A DNA stretch of 64,000 nt. Origin: Botryotinia globosa. Lineage: Eukaryota; Ascomycota; Leotiomycetes; Helotiales; Sclerotiniaceae. Below, one piece after another: positions 11,601 to 25,102 of this stretch (the first letter of the stretch is position 1; the number at the start of each line of letters is the position of its first letter). Below the pieces are notes generated by a model. It ran no database searches. It was not told the origin of the DNA and saw only the letters and a program-made list of their open reading frames with translations. The position numbers were made by a program, and so were the translations under genes. Location of the stretch: positions 4,029,528 to 4,093,527 of the forward strand of contig RCSZ01000001.1 of NCBI GenBank assembly GCA_014898425.1, read 5' to 3'.

Positions 11601-14600
11601 GTTTATTTGGCTAGCCTACTGCCACTTATGCTGGGCGTGCTCGAAAAGGATACTACAACAAGACGACTTCCTTCAGAGCGTGTACTACATGCCTTTCTCG
11701 TGTTTGGTCCTAGCGCCGAGGAATACATGCATTTGATCGTGCCTGTTATCGTTAACGTATTTGAAAAACCTCAGCAGCCCTCATTTATCCGAAAAGCCGC
11801 AATTGAAACTATTGGTAAGATTTCAAGACACGTCAACCTAAACGATTACGCCTCGAAAATCATACATCCCCTCTCGAGGGTCTTGGCTGGTAGCGATAGC
11901 TCATTGAGATTGGCATCACTTGACACCCTTTGTGCTCTAATCTTCCAGCTCGGAAGAGATTATCTACACTTTGCCGGCACAATTAACAAAGTTCTCAACA
12001 GTCACCAAATTCAGCATCAAAATTACGAACTACTGGTTAGTAAACTCCAAAAGGGAGAACCTTTACCGCAAGATCTGAGTGCTGAAGAACGTTATCTGAA
12101 TCAATCTGATGAAGTCGACTTCTCGGATGTTTCAAATAAAAAACTGGACAGCAATCCTGTCCACTTAAAGGCTGCTTGGGATGCAACAGGGAAATCCACC
12201 AAGGAGGATTGGCAGGAGTGGATGCGCAAATTTAGTGCATCCGTATTATTGGAGTCACCAAATCACGCGCTTAGGTCATGTGCTCAATTGGCATCAGTAT
12301 ATCCACCCCTTGCACGAGAACTGTTCAATTCTGCTTTCGTCTCATGTTGGGGAGAGCTATTCGAAGGCTATCAGGATGATCTGATACAGAATATTGAAAT
12401 GGCGATCAAATCTCCTCACGTCACTCCTGATCTTTTGGGTATCTTGCTGAACCTTGCAGAGTTTATGGAGCACGACGACAAAGCCTTACCAATCGATATA
12501 AGAGTTCTGGGACGAGAGGCTGGTAGGTGCCATGCTTGGGCCAAGGCTCTTCACTACAAGGAATTGGAGTTTTGTCAAGATCAAACAAGTGGAGCTGTTG
12601 AAGCATTGATTCAAATTAACAATCAGCTACAGCAGTATGATGCTGCAATCGGTATTTTACGAAAAGCGCAACTCTACAAGGATGGTATCACATTACGAGA
12701 GACTTGGTTCGAGAAGCTTGAGAGATGGGAAGAGGCTCTTGAGTTTTACAAAAGGCGTGAGGAGGATTTCCCAGACCAAGCAGAGACTTTCGATGTTATA
12801 ATGGGTAAAATGAGATGTCTACATGCCTTGGGGGAGTGGGAATCACTCTCGGCCTTGGCTGAAGATAAGTGGCATACCTCGTCACTCGAGATCAAGAGAG
12901 CCATTGCGCCTTTGGCCACAGCAGCTGCTTGGGGTCTCAGAAAGTGGGATCTTATGGATGATTACTTGAGTGTCATGAAGAGTCATACACCAGATCGATC
13001 ATTTTTTGGAGCGATCCTTGCCTTGCATCGCAATCAATTTCGCGAGGCTGCTCTTTTCGTCCAAAAGGCCAGAGAAGGGTTAGACACCGAATTGAGTGCC
13101 TTGGTTAGCGAGTCTTATAATAGAGCCTATACGGTTGTTGTTCGGGTACAGATGCTCGCAGAGTTGGAAGAGCTCAGTATATACAAGCAGAGTAACAACA
13201 ACCCAGCCAAGCAGGAAGTTATGCGTCAAACCTGGGAGACTCGTTTGCTCGGATGTCAACGAAATGTTGAGGTTTGGCAAAGAATGTTGAAGTTGCGAGC
13301 TTTGGTCATAACTCCAATGGAGAACATGCAGATGTCTATCAAATTTGCGAACTTATGTAGGAAGTCGGGAAGAATGGGCCTGGCCGAGAAGCACCTCAAA
13401 ACTTTAATGGGCGGCGATGAGAGCCTGGATGTGGTATTACCTCAGATTGTGGAGAGCGCAAATGGAGATCGACGAGTTAGGGTTTCGAATAAACATATTG
13501 AAGCTCCTGTTCAGTATGCTATATTGAAGTTCCACTGGGCTGTCGGCAAGCAATCTCAAGCATTGGAGGCTCTCAAGATATTCACATCTGGTCTAGCAGA
13601 GAAATTACAACAAGCACAGATCGCAACTCAAGGGGGCATCATAAATGATATGCATGCTATGAACCTTCATAATGGTACGAACGGGATGATTAATGGAAAT
13701 GGTTACACTAATGGTCTTGGAGCAAATGCCCACAGTCTGCTAACACCAAAAGGCTTGGCTGATCATACCACACTCCTTGCTAGGTGTTGTCTTAAACAAG
13801 GAGAGTGGCAGGTTGCCCAGAAGAAAGGTAACTGGCAAACCGACAATCTTAACGATATCCTCGCCTCGTATAAAGCAGCCACTCATTTCAATCCACAATG
13901 GTACAAGGCATGGCATGCCTGGGCTTTGGCAAATTTTGAAATTGTTCAGGCTGTTCAGACAGACCCCGGGCATGAGTTACACGATGTAAATGGTGGTAAT
14001 GTCGTCGTTAATCACGTCGTTCCTGCTGTCCGTGGTTTCTTCAAGTCAATTGCTCTCTCGCAAGGGAGCTCTTTGCAAGATACATTGCGTCTTCTCACTC
14101 TTTGGTTCGCTCATGGTGGCCATGTAGAAGTCAATCAAGCCGTTACCGAAGGATTTTCTTCTGTTAGCGTTGATACTTGGTTAGAAGTCATTCCCCAACT
14201 TATTGCACGCATCAACCAACCAAATGCTCGCGTTCGAGCTTCCATTCACAACCTGCTTGCAGATGTTGGCAGAGCTCACCCGCAAGCACTAGTCTATCCA
14301 TTGACCGTCGCCATGAAATCCGCCCCTAATACACGTCGTTCACGATCAGCCATGCAAATCATGGATAGTATGCGACAACACAGTCCGAAATTGGTAGACC
14401 AAGCAGATCTTGTTAGTAAAGAGTTGATTCGTGTGGCAGTATTATGGCATGAGCAATGGCATGAAGGTCTCGAAGAGGCATCCAGACTGTATTTTGGCGA
14501 CCACAACATTGAAGGCATGTTCAACACTCTCGCACCTTTGCACGATATGCTCGATAACGGCCCGGAGACCTTGCGAGAAATCTCCTTCGCTCAAACATTC

Positions 14601-16123
14601 GGTCGTGATCTTCAAGAGGCTCGAGAATGGTGCATTACCTACCAAAGAACGAAGGATCTTGGAGATATCAACCAAGCTTGGGATCTCTACTATCAAGTCT
14701 TCAGAAGAATTGCGCGCCAATTACCGCAACTCAACAATCTTGAGTTGGCTTACGTGTCTCCCAAGCTTCTCAATGCCCATGATCTGGAGTTGGCTGTCCC
14801 TGGAACGTATCAAAGTGGGAAGCGTATCATATCGATCGTCAATTTCGACAGCAACTTCAGTGTTATTTCTTCCAAGCAACGTCCAAGGAAGCTTAGCCTC
14901 AAGGGGAGTGACGGTGTCGCTTATGTCTTTTGTCTTAAGGGACACGAAGACATTCGACAAGATGAACGTGTCATGCAATTGTTTGGTCTCTGCAATACCT
15001 TACTCACCAGCGATTCGGAGTCGTATAAACGTCATCTTAACATACAAAGATATCCTGCCATTCCATTGTCCCAGAATTCCGGTCTCCTTGGTTGGGTGCC
15101 TAACAGTGATACTCTACATGTCCTCATTCGGGAGTACAGAGAAAGTAGGAAGATCTTGCTCAACATCGAACACCGTATCATGTTACAAATGGCCCCCGAT
15201 TACGACAATCTTACCCTCATGCAAAAAGTTGAGGTCTTCGGTTATGCTCTCGATAACACAACTGGTCAAGATCTTTATCGTGTTCTTTGGCTAAAGAGCA
15301 AGAGTTCTGAGTCCTGGCTCGAGAGACGTACAAACTATACTAGATCGTTGGGAGTGATGTCCATGGTCGGATACATTCTCGGTCTTGGTGATCGTCATCC
15401 TTCGAATTTGATGCTTGATCGAATAACAGGTAACATTGTTCATATTGATTTTGGAGACTGTTTTGAAGTTGCTATGACTCGTGAAAAATACCCCGAACGA
15501 GTGCCGTTCAGATTGACTAGGATGTTGACATATGCTATGGAAGTTAGCAATATTGAGGGAAGTTTTAGAATCACTTGCGAAAATGTGATGAGAGTATTGA
15601 GAGAGAACAAGGAGTCTTTGATGGCAGTTCTTGAGGCTGTAAGTTTGATTCCATTTCTTTTACAGACACATTGCTGACAAACTAGTTCATCCATGATCCC
15701 CTCCTTAATTGGCGTTTGAACGGTGAAGCTTCACCTGTAGGACCTAACTTCCGATCCGAGCGCCGGGAATCTATTATAGCTGCCCAGACCCGTAGACCTT
15801 CAACAATGGATGAATTCGTTCAACCTGCAGCGCTGACTGCGGACGCTGGAGATCCTATAGCAGCACCAGGTGGCCCACCAGCTTCACGTCCTCGTGCAAG
15901 AACGAATTCCACAACTCAAGGCCCTCAGGACATGGAGGCACACGAAAACCAGAATACAAGGGCAGTGCAAGTACTGGTGCGTGTCAAGGAGAAGTTGACG
16001 GGACATGACTTTAAACCAGATGAGGAATTACCATATATTCAGCAAGTTGACAAGTTGTTGATTGAGGCGACAAAGTTGGAGAATCTTTGTCAACATTATA
16101 TTGGTTGGTGTAGTTTCTGGTAA
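8609..16123 (+). CDS. tor: TOR serine/threonine protein kinase (target of rapamycin)
   Basis: Five exons: 8609-8673, 8736-8800, 8859-9807, 9860-15638 and 15686-16123. All four introns are GT-AG, 47-62 bp, and the joined length is exactly 2432 codons (2431 aa), normal for fungal TOR. TOR is the catalytic subunit of TORC1/TORC2, controlling growth, translation and autophagy in response to nutrients. HEAT repeats fill roughly residues 1-1200 and the FAT domain begins near 1242. The FRB domain starts at ELIRVAVLWHEQWHE (residue 1881) and keeps the serine of EEASRLYFGD that contacts FKBP-rapamycin. The PI3K-like kinase domain spans about 2004-2330, with catalytic Asp2204 in GLGDRHPSN and the metal Asp2223 in HIDFGD. 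The last 33 residues form a canonical FATC ending GWCSFW. An Asn/Gly-rich insertion lies near 1627-1653. Every key motif is intact, and one such gene is expected per genome in most filamentous fungi. Confidence 0.96.
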
Positions 16124-17259
16124 TTCTTCGACTGAAGGTGATTGGCGAATGGGAGTAGCACGCAAGATTTACTTGCACATCCAAGTTGTTACATGATGCA
16201 TGGGCTGGGCGTTTAGGAATGGGAATTCGCGATATATGGCGGGTAAATCTGGACTATAAAGCGAATTGAAGGAAGGAAGACCTGTTTAATACTCTTGTGC
16301 ATCTAAACAGCTGGGTTTTAATTCAAATAAGAAGATTGTTAACCGCCTTACACTTTTATATCTACGGCAATTGGAGCACGGGGTGGTGGTAATCAGGGGT
16401 TTGAAGCGATTCATAGCTATGTTAGTTGAGAGTTGATGGTCATATTTTTAGGCACATGCTTTCAATCAATCAATATAAACTCGAATAAACAAGTCGAAAT
16501 CTGATAGTAGTTTGTTGTTGTGAAACTTCATGAAACTTTAAATCACAATGAGCATGAGGTGAGGGATGATGTTTTTTGTTCTTTCAATATTGCTCGTCAT
16601 ATGTTTGCTCGACAAATTTGATTCGAAAAAAAGAAAATGAAGATTGGGGCGTGTTCTCTGTCGGCATAGATATCAGATGGATGACAATGCATTCATGATT
16701 ATATTTTTTGAATATGTATCATTTCGACCTGAAGAGAGCATTTCGAATGCTTATCTGATTATAATTACAGCACTGATGCCATCCTCTCTGCCTCACACGT
16801 TTGTCAGAGAGAGACCTCCCCGTCCTCTTATTTAGTTGCCTTGAAACCAGAGAAGCAGATGATAGAGGAAGTGAGATTGGCTGAATAACCCGTACATTTA
16901 CATCAAGTATTCACTATTTCCTAAACAATATGGGCTCCTAGGACCAAATAACAAGAAAATCTGAAAGTTGCCGATCAGGAAATTATTTTATTCACGCGGG
17001 GCATGCAATCATCCATCTTGCATATACAGGACAAACGACAAAGCCTATTATTCAAATTTTGGTTTGCTAGAGATCCCCAATTTTTGATCTGTCACTTTTG
17101 CTTACTTGTGGTACTTATAGTAATGTTCTTTCTTTATTTCGCATTGTTTCTACATTCTCAATTGGAAACCAACTTGACTACAGTTTAAATCTGCCAAATA
17201 CATCGCTATCTTTCCACAGCTTCGACTGTAAAGAAGAGACGTTTGAATCATCTTTAACG
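16124..17259. other. Intergenic region between TOR and J-domain gene
   Basis: This holds the TOR 3' untranslated region and the promoter/leader of the J-domain gene. The open frame containing the J domain extends upstream to 17098, but the extension is hydrophobic and unlike J-protein N-termini, so it is treated as leader. No other gene, RNA or repeat is evident. Confidence 0.55.
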
Positions 17260-18041
17260 ATGCCTTTGGTCACAGATTTCGATCTTTACGAGGCTCTCGA
17301 GGTCCCCAAGGACGCATCCGCACAAGACATCACAGCTTCTTATCGTCGACTAGCAAGAGTCCATCATCCAGATAAGAATCTTGACAATGCCAATGCCACT
17401 GCCACATTCCAAAAAGTGAGTTGGATATTATCCAGGCCGCTCAATGCATCAAATTTCATTACGCTACCGCTTGTGTTTCACTACTTAAATTTACGTAGCT
17501 AACTTGATGTGCACTTAGGTACAAGCTGCTTACGAAATACTCTCTGATGAGCGTCAACGCAGAGAGTATGACCAGCCAGTTCTTTACAACCTATCTAGTG
17601 GATTAGGAAAGCAGTACAACTCACAGAGAAACTATGAAGATGAATATGATGAGATGGAGGAGATGATATTCGACCAATTTTTCCGCATTTTCTTCACTCG
17701 CGCATCACAAAGACCCAACTATGTCCGATCTGCTGAGTTCGAGGCCGAAATGAAGCGTAGAGAACGCGAAAATAGATTGAGGAGAGAAGCAGAGGCTGCC
17801 TGGGAAGCTAATCAAGCCGCTTCACGACTCGAAAGAGCGAGGCGAAACGCTGCCGAAAAGGCCAAACGTGACGACAAAGTGGAATCAAGGAAAACAATGG
17901 AAGACGCTGCAGCTAGTTTGAAAGAGAAGATTGAGATAGAACATAAGTTGAAGATGGAACTTATATTTTCTGCCAACGGTTGTGTCACGGATGCTGAGAA
18001 GCAAGTATACTGCGAGTATTGTTCTTTTTGGCCAAAGGAAC

Positions 18042-18211
18042 TGTCGGGACATCGATCATGTGATCAAAGAGGGCATTGTATTAACTAGTGTCACGCTAGC
18101 GCTTCCCTATATATTTAGTATTTAGCTTTCTATAGATAATAATAATCAAGAATGAATATAATCATATAGAATTAAATATTTATATTTATATCAATCAAGT
18201 TAATATTAATA
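18042..18211 (+). repeat. 5' LTR of the copia element
   Basis: This 170-bp LTR starts TGTCGGGACA. It aligns without gaps to the 3' LTR, with 31 differences, all C/T or G/A. The terminal TG is retained here but is TA in the 3' copy. The terminal CA has become TA in this copy. Sequence just after it (18212 on) should be the primer-binding site but is too mutated to name the tRNA. Confidence 0.9.
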
Positions 18212-21182
18212 TTAATTAGTAATATTACAAATTAGAGTTTTGAATTCTATTAAAAGTATTAGATGTTTTTATATAATATTTAGAATTAATAGAAATTTTG
18301 AAGAAATTATAGAGAAGATATTATTGTATTAGATATAATATGCTATCTCTTTTTGTAATATTAAAAAATGTACTTCGAATAATTGTATTAAAAAGATATA
18401 TTCAAAAAGTTTGATTTTATTAAATATAATAAATCGACTTTATATTTATTATATATTTACTTTTGTATTATATATTGTATTAAATAAAATAAAGACTTTT
18501 ATTACTTTTTATATCTAAAAAGAACTCTTTTATATATACAAATATATATATATTTATAATAATTTTCGAAATACTTTTATATATATATATAAATATATTA
18601 AAAAACGATATTATTTCAATTACTAAGAATATTATTGATAAGAATATATAAAAAAAAAAAAAGAAAAAGAGTACAAGAAATAATTCAATTTATTAAAAGC
18701 AATACTAGATAACAAAAGAATTATTATTATTAATAATAAAAAAACTCATCAAATATATCAAATTCAAATATAAATAGTATAATTATAAGAATATCAATGA
18801 TAATGATTTGGTAGAAATCTTTTATTATAATTTCAGAATATTTATAATTATATAATTCCCGAAAATCTATCAGATTTATATACGAAAGTTATATATAATA
18901 TTATATATTTAAGGAGTATATTTATTGAAAATAGATATTAAAATATTTATAGTTTTATTCAAATAATCTTATAAAATTACTATTAATAAATAAACGAAAG
19001 TATAAATCCAGGAAACTCTAAAAGATATTAATATCAAAAAATCCAAATTCAAGTTTAGAACTATTTATAAATTTATTAAAAACAATTTTAAATATATAAA
19101 TGAAAATAATAAAAGTAAATATAATAAAAACAATAATACAAAAGATTTTAATAATAGGGATAATGATAATAATAAAAACGATAAAGGTTATAAATCCCAA
19201 AAGAATAAAATATTAGTATTATATTTCAATATATAATCTTTTATTAATTTATTGAAATTCTATATTAAAAACAAAAAATATAGTAGAAATAATAATAATT
19301 TCGATTTTAAATTTTCAATATTTTATAAAATCTTATAATATATAGAGATACTTATAGATATATATTATAAAATATTTTTGATTATACTTAAAAAGAATAC
19401 ATTTTAATTTTTTTATATTAATTATAGTTTATTATTATTAATATCCAAAAAGCTTTATATTTATATATAAAATAATTTTGAAGGAAATAAATATCAATGA
19501 AATATACTATTGAAATGGAATAATATTATTCTAAAATCGATTAAAAAAAGTATAGAAATAAGCTATTTAGTAAATATTTTATAATTATAATTAAACAATT
19601 ATATATATTATAATATCGATTCGATTTTATTATATAGTAGATGTTTTATTTTTATAATAAATTTATACTTATTTATAAAGATATAGAGGTATATAATCTA
19701 GTTTGTTTTAATTTTTAAAAAAAAATATTTGATTTAATTAATTAATTATAACAATTTATTAATATATAGAAGAGATTATATAAAAAAGAAAAAAATACAG
19801 TATTATTTATTGATAGGAAATTCTATAATAATAATAATTATAGTAATAATCAAAACAATTTTAAGGATTTTAGAAATAGTAATAATTTCAGAAATAATTT
19901 ATATAATAAATAATAATATTCAGATTCTTTTAATCAATACAATTATTATTAGATATATAAAAAAAAAGAGTATTAATTAATAAAACATTTTAAAAGAAAT
20001 AAGATAAAAATAAATATAAATATAAAAAAAAGATTAAAAATAATAGTAACAATATATTTAATAAGTATTACAACTAATAGATAATTGAATATAAGGGAAA
20101 GATTATTAATATAAAATCTGATTTAGAGATTGAAATGAGTCTGTTTTTTGTAGACCTCGATATTAAAAACAATATGAATAAAACATTTTTTATAAATTCT
20201 GAGTTTATTAATAATCAGAAAGTATTCAATCAATTATTATTCAATACAATATTGTATATAATAATTAGAAATCTTATTGAAATAGTTTTATTTATAGAAA
20301 ATATAATAAACATTTTTTATATAAATTATATAAGTAAAGAATTCTTTAATATATATATTGATATAATATATATAAAGAAATTTATAATTGGAATTGAATA
20401 ATATTATATATAAAAGCAAATCTATTTAATTGAATATAATCTATTGATAATAAGGATTATAAATATATATTTCAAAAAGAGAATTATAATATTAATAGGA
20501 TTATTTTGAATTGTTGTATTATTTGAAGATATCGATTTTTATATTATAAATATTAATATTCTATTTCTATTGAGTTTTGAAGATATGGATTATTTTAAAG
20601 TGTTTTATAATAATATTACTAATTAATTTATTATTCCAAAAAATAAATATCCTATTATTAAAAAATATAAATATATATTTTTAATATAGAAAATGAATAT
20701 AAATCAACTTATTTAAAAATTGATTTATTAGAATAACTATTATTTAATAATTATAAAGTTATAATATCTACATCAACAATTTAGCTATTTATTAATACAA
20801 TGTTTTTATAATATATTATAATAAACAAACTATAATAAAAATAATAATACTATTAAATATTTTATCAAATATTATAAGTATTATCAAATATATAACAAAT
20901 CATTAGAACATTTCAAATTCATTTTATTAGAAAACATTGAATTCAATTATATTATTTATATTAATATTATATATATTATAAACGATTTAGTTTTATATAT
21001 TATCAATAAAACAATATATTATTAAATAACTCGATTTCTTAAAAATATCTTTACTAAATATATATTCAATAGTTTTAAAGAATATTAAATTGATATATAT
21101 ATTAAATTGTTAAATTATATTATTTATAATATCAAAAAGAATTTTGTAAATAAAAAGTTTATCTAAAATGTAAAATCTATGT

Positions 21183-21782
21183 TGATTATTATTAAAAATA
21201 TATCTATTGAAATATATAATTTTATAAATATTATTAAAAAATATTATTATTTATTATATTATATATGTAAGATTTTAATAAAAGAATTTAAAAATAATAA
21301 TCTAATTAAAATAATAATTCTTCAAATAGTAATAAAAACTGTAAACAATATAGTAAAACTAAATAGACTTATTTCTATATTATGATTATTATTAAAAATA
21401 TATCTATTGAAATATATAATTTTATAAATATTATTAAAAAATATTATTATTTATTATATTATATATGTAAGATTTTAATAAAAGAATTTAAAAATAATAA
21501 TCTAATTAAAATAATAATTCTTCAAATAGTAATAAAAACTGTAAACAATATAGTAAAACTAAATAGACTTATTTCTATATTATGATTATTATTAAAAATA
21601 TATCTATTGAAATATATAATTTTATAAATATTATTAAAAAATATCATTATTTATTATATTATATATGTAAGATTTTAATAAAAGAATTTAAAAATAATAA
21701 TCTAATTAAAATAATAATTCTTCAAATAGTAATAAAAACTGTAAACAATATAGTAAAACTAAATAGACTTATTTCTATATTA
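21183..21782 (+). repeat. Three tandem 200-bp copies inside the copia pol relic
   Basis: Three head-to-tail 200-bp units occur at about 21183-21382, 21383-21582 and 21583-21782. Units 1 and 2 are identical, and unit 3 differs by a single base (C in place of T near 21645). Because 200 is not a multiple of 3, each junction shifts the frame. The units are already fully AT-rich. Confidence 0.92.
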
Positions 21783-24000
21783 TTAATTTATAGGATATAT
21801 TCTAAATTAAATAATATTAATCTATTAATTACAACAATTATTCAATATATAAAAGCTACAAAAAAAGCTATGATAGAAATATATTATATTCGAGTTAAAA
21901 GATAAGTTATAAAAATATTGAAATTAAGAAATAAACTGTTTACAATATTTGTTTTTATTTTATTATTAAATTTAGAAAAAGAAGAAATAATAATATATTA
22001 AACAAATAAATTAGATTGTACATTTTAATTAAAATAAATAGAAAAATATACAAAATAGAACTTTTCAATAAATTAATTAAATTCCAATCTACATTTATAT
22101 AATCCTTTTATATAGAATCTAAAGAAATAGAATCGAAAAATAATTATATAAATAACAATAATAATAATACTATAATCATTGATATATTATATATAAAAAC
22201 ACTATAATTCCAAACATTATTATTAATAATATAATCAAATATACAATTATATTATTATATAAAAAGCAATTTGACCAGAATGATTAATATAATAAATATT
22301 AATAAAAAATATATTGCAAAATTATTATAATTGATTATATTCTTATAAGATAATATATTTATAAGATATATAGAATTGTAATATAAGAAAGTTGATAAAT
22401 TAATAGAAAATGAAATTTTCAAAATTGTTTCAAAAAACAATATTCTATTTGGAATAAAATTCTTTAAATTATATTTTATTAATAAAATGAAAGAAGAGAG
22501 TATTGATAGGGTATATATAAAATTATAACTAATAATTTAAGTATATTAAGATAAAAATAAAATTATTATTTTAATATAATCACTTACTATTCAATATATC
22601 AATTAATATATTATTCTTATATTTACTATTATTCTACAAATATTAAATAAATATATTCAAATCTATTTATAAAATATTATATAAATATATATTCAATCGA
22701 TTATAATTTTGAATAAATCTATTTATATAAGAGTATCGAAAGAGATTGGATTTGAAAACAAATATATTTTATATATTATAAAACTCTTATATAATATCCC
22801 TAAAATAGAAAATTATTAATTTGGAATTTATTACAATTATTATAAGGATAAATTAAATATAATACAATTTATATATAATCCTTATCTATTCTATTCAATT
22901 GATAATATTAGTATTATAGAGTTTCAAATTAATAATATATTTATAATTGTAAATAAGAAATTCGTATATTTAGAACAAAAGTAATTAGATAAAATCAATT
23001 TTATAGTTAAAAATAAAAAGCAATTTATAAAAAACTATTTATTCAGATTTAATAATTATTTAATTATTTTTAAAAATAATAAAATTTATTTTAATCAAAA
23101 GAAACAATACAATAATATCAGAATAATTACAATTAGAATTATCAATATATATAAAACAAATAAAAAAGTTTGGAAAAATATTATTTCAAAAAATCAATAT
23201 ATTATTTAATATACAAAAGGAATATATATTACAACTATATATCAATTAAAGGTATCTTATTATCTTTTTATTGTTGTTTAGATAATAGATTCGCAGGAAA
23301 AAGATATAAACAAACTTAATAAAATTATTAAATAGTAAATAAACAATTTAAAAAGAAAACTTATATTTGTACCTCTAGATATGGATTTCATCAAATTAAT
23401 TGTTTTCACTGATATATTATTTATTAATAATACTGATTTATTATTATAATTTGATTATATAATCTATTTAATAGATAAATTTAATAATATTAATATTATA
23501 CATTGAATATTAATTAAATATAAGAGAATTATTAAAAGTATATCAGCTTTTAAACTATATATATTGATTTTAGATTTCAACATTGAAACTATTATTAAAA
23601 ACATTATTAATACTATTTTCAAGTTTAAAAAGCTAATATTACTCATACTCTATACAAACTCAAAGTCATTATATAACCTATTAACTAAATTCAGTACAAA
23701 TATAGAAAAGCAGTTTTTAATTAATATTATAGTTTTAAAATAATACTATAAGAATAAAAAGATTATAAAAATTAAATAGATTAATAGGAAATCGAACCCT
23801 GTAAACATTATAAACAAAAATAATACATATCAAGCATTAAAAGATTTAATTGATATTATTAAAATAATTATTAAAATAATACATTAAATTAAAAGGGGAT
23901 AAAAATATAAAAGCTAAATAGAACTAAAAAAATACTATATTTAAAAGAATAGATTATAAATTGAAGTATATAATTGCATTTATATTTAGAGAATTGTCAA

Positions 24001-24170
24001 TATCAGGATATCAATTATATAATCAAAAAGAGCACTATACTAATTAGTGTTGCATTAATGCTTCCCTATATATTTAGCATTTAGCTTTCCATAAATAATA
24101 ATAATCAAGAATGAATATAACCATATAGAACTAAGTATTTACACTTATATCAACCAAGTTGATATCAACA
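24001..24170 (+). repeat. 3' LTR of the copia element
   Basis: This is the 170-bp partner of the 5' LTR. Its first dinucleotide is TA (from TG), and it ends ATCAACA with the terminal CA retained. It is immediately followed by the GGAAC target duplication and the remaining J-domain gene. Confidence 0.9.
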
Positions 24171-24756
24171 GGAACAAATGAAGAAGAAATTCAAGTGTTT
24201 GACTTTTGGCCAGAAGAGAGGTATGACACAATATAAATGCCCATACTGCGCCTTGATCCTCTGTCAGTTGTGTCTTGGTGCAAAATGGCTCACAGAAATT
24301 CTAGAAATCAGGTCATCAACTGAACAAAAGAAACCGCAGATCAGAACGAGTTCTTGTAAGACCCATATTACTCCCCTCTATCTCAAGTCATGAGATGGAA
24401 CTAACAATTCTTTAGATGTTCTATGCTGTGGCAAAAGTACGATATGTAAAACATGTGTAGAATAATGGTTGGTAGTTCATGACCGGTCGAAGGCGAAATT
24501 TAGTAAAGCTTCAAGAACTTTGAAGTTGCTTCACAATCTTCATGGTCCCAAGTCGGAGAAACGAAATAGGAGAGAAGCATCTGCTCCAGTGATAGGAACA
24601 TTGATACATCTTTGGTCATTATGGAGTGAGGTTCTGATGTTTCCGGTGTTTGCATGACGTTTCAATTACCAGTTTGATTAAATATTGAATAAGTCAGGTA
24701 CCCTATAGTAGTAAAACTGTTATTTGTAATAAAAAGAAATTCAATATAAATCCTTA

Positions 24757-25102
24757 TCCCCTAGACCGCTGGAAATGGGCTCCGTCGTTTAATAGAATCT
24801 TATTAACTAATTAGATCATCAATATTTCTTGATTTTAATCTGATATTCACATTTATTCTTTAATATAAAATTCAATTAATATTTTTTCTATATCAAAACT
24901 TCTAATATAATGATATATACTAATTCTTAATCTTTTCTTTTTTTTTTGAATTATAAAAAATCGATATTTGAAATCAAAATTCAATAATTCAAAGAATGTG
25001 ATTGAAAAATCATTAAAATAATCATTCTATATAATAAAGCTTTATCATTTAAGATATATCATACAAATTACTTTCGGAGTCTATTTTCAGCGGTCTAGGG
25101 GA
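24757..25102. mobile_element. 346-bp TA-flanked inverted-repeat element (MITE)
   Basis: Terminal inverted repeats of about 28-30 bp begin TCCCCTAGACCGCTGG on the left. The right end, read on the minus strand, begins TCCCCTAGACCGCTGA. Both ends are bordered by TA, consistent with a TA target duplication. The interior is AT-rich with no coding capacity. The end TCCCCTAGAC is shared with the 2-kb element at 39847-41841, suggesting the same transposon family or superfamily. Confidence 0.75.

Larger units (their letters stand above)
18042..24170 (+). mobile_element. RIP-mutated Ty1/copia LTR retrotransposon (6129 bp)
   Basis: The boundaries are exact: 170-bp LTRs at both ends and a 5-bp target duplication GGAAC at 18037-18041 and 24171-24175. 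The interior is strongly AT-rich and full of stops, but remnants follow copia order. A zinc-knuckle-like segment lies near 19945-20010. A post-integrase segment at 21183-21905 includes a region starting near 21860 that reads KAMIEIYYIRVKR. A reverse-transcriptase relic surrounds 22880-22970, with the two catalytic Asp positions apparently changed to Asn. RNase H lies at 23395-23850 (IVFTDILFINNTDLLL and LYTNSKSLYNLLTKF). Integrase-side sequence precedes RT, which supports copia over Gypsy. It cannot encode functional proteins. Its insertion predates the RIP that mutated it. Confidence 0.9.
17260..24465 (+). pseudogene. J-domain (Hsp40) protein gene split by a copia element
   Basis: Exons are 17260-17415 and 17519-18041, then, beyond the inserted element, 24176-24355 and 24416-24465. 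Removing the element and one copy of the GGAAC duplication restores an uninterrupted frame across the junction, giving 302 codons before a TAA at 24463. The N-terminus is a J domain with the HPD motif (VHHPDKN), which stimulates Hsp70 ATPase. A charged Arg/Glu-rich coiled coil follows (exon 2), then a Cys-rich tail with CEYC before the junction and CPYC, CQLC, CCGK and CKTC after it. The last intron (24356-24415) has a CTAAC branch site. As it stands, the 5' part reads only 25 bases beyond the last pre-insertion codon region before a stop at 18086-18088 inside the LTR, giving about 241 aa without the finger. The TAA at 24463 could be CAA mutated by RIP, because the frame stays open to 24657. 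Confidence 0.85.

Noticed and set aside
14431..15294. 287-aa frame overlapping the TOR kinase domain
   Set aside because: Out-of-frame shadow of a conserved coding exon.
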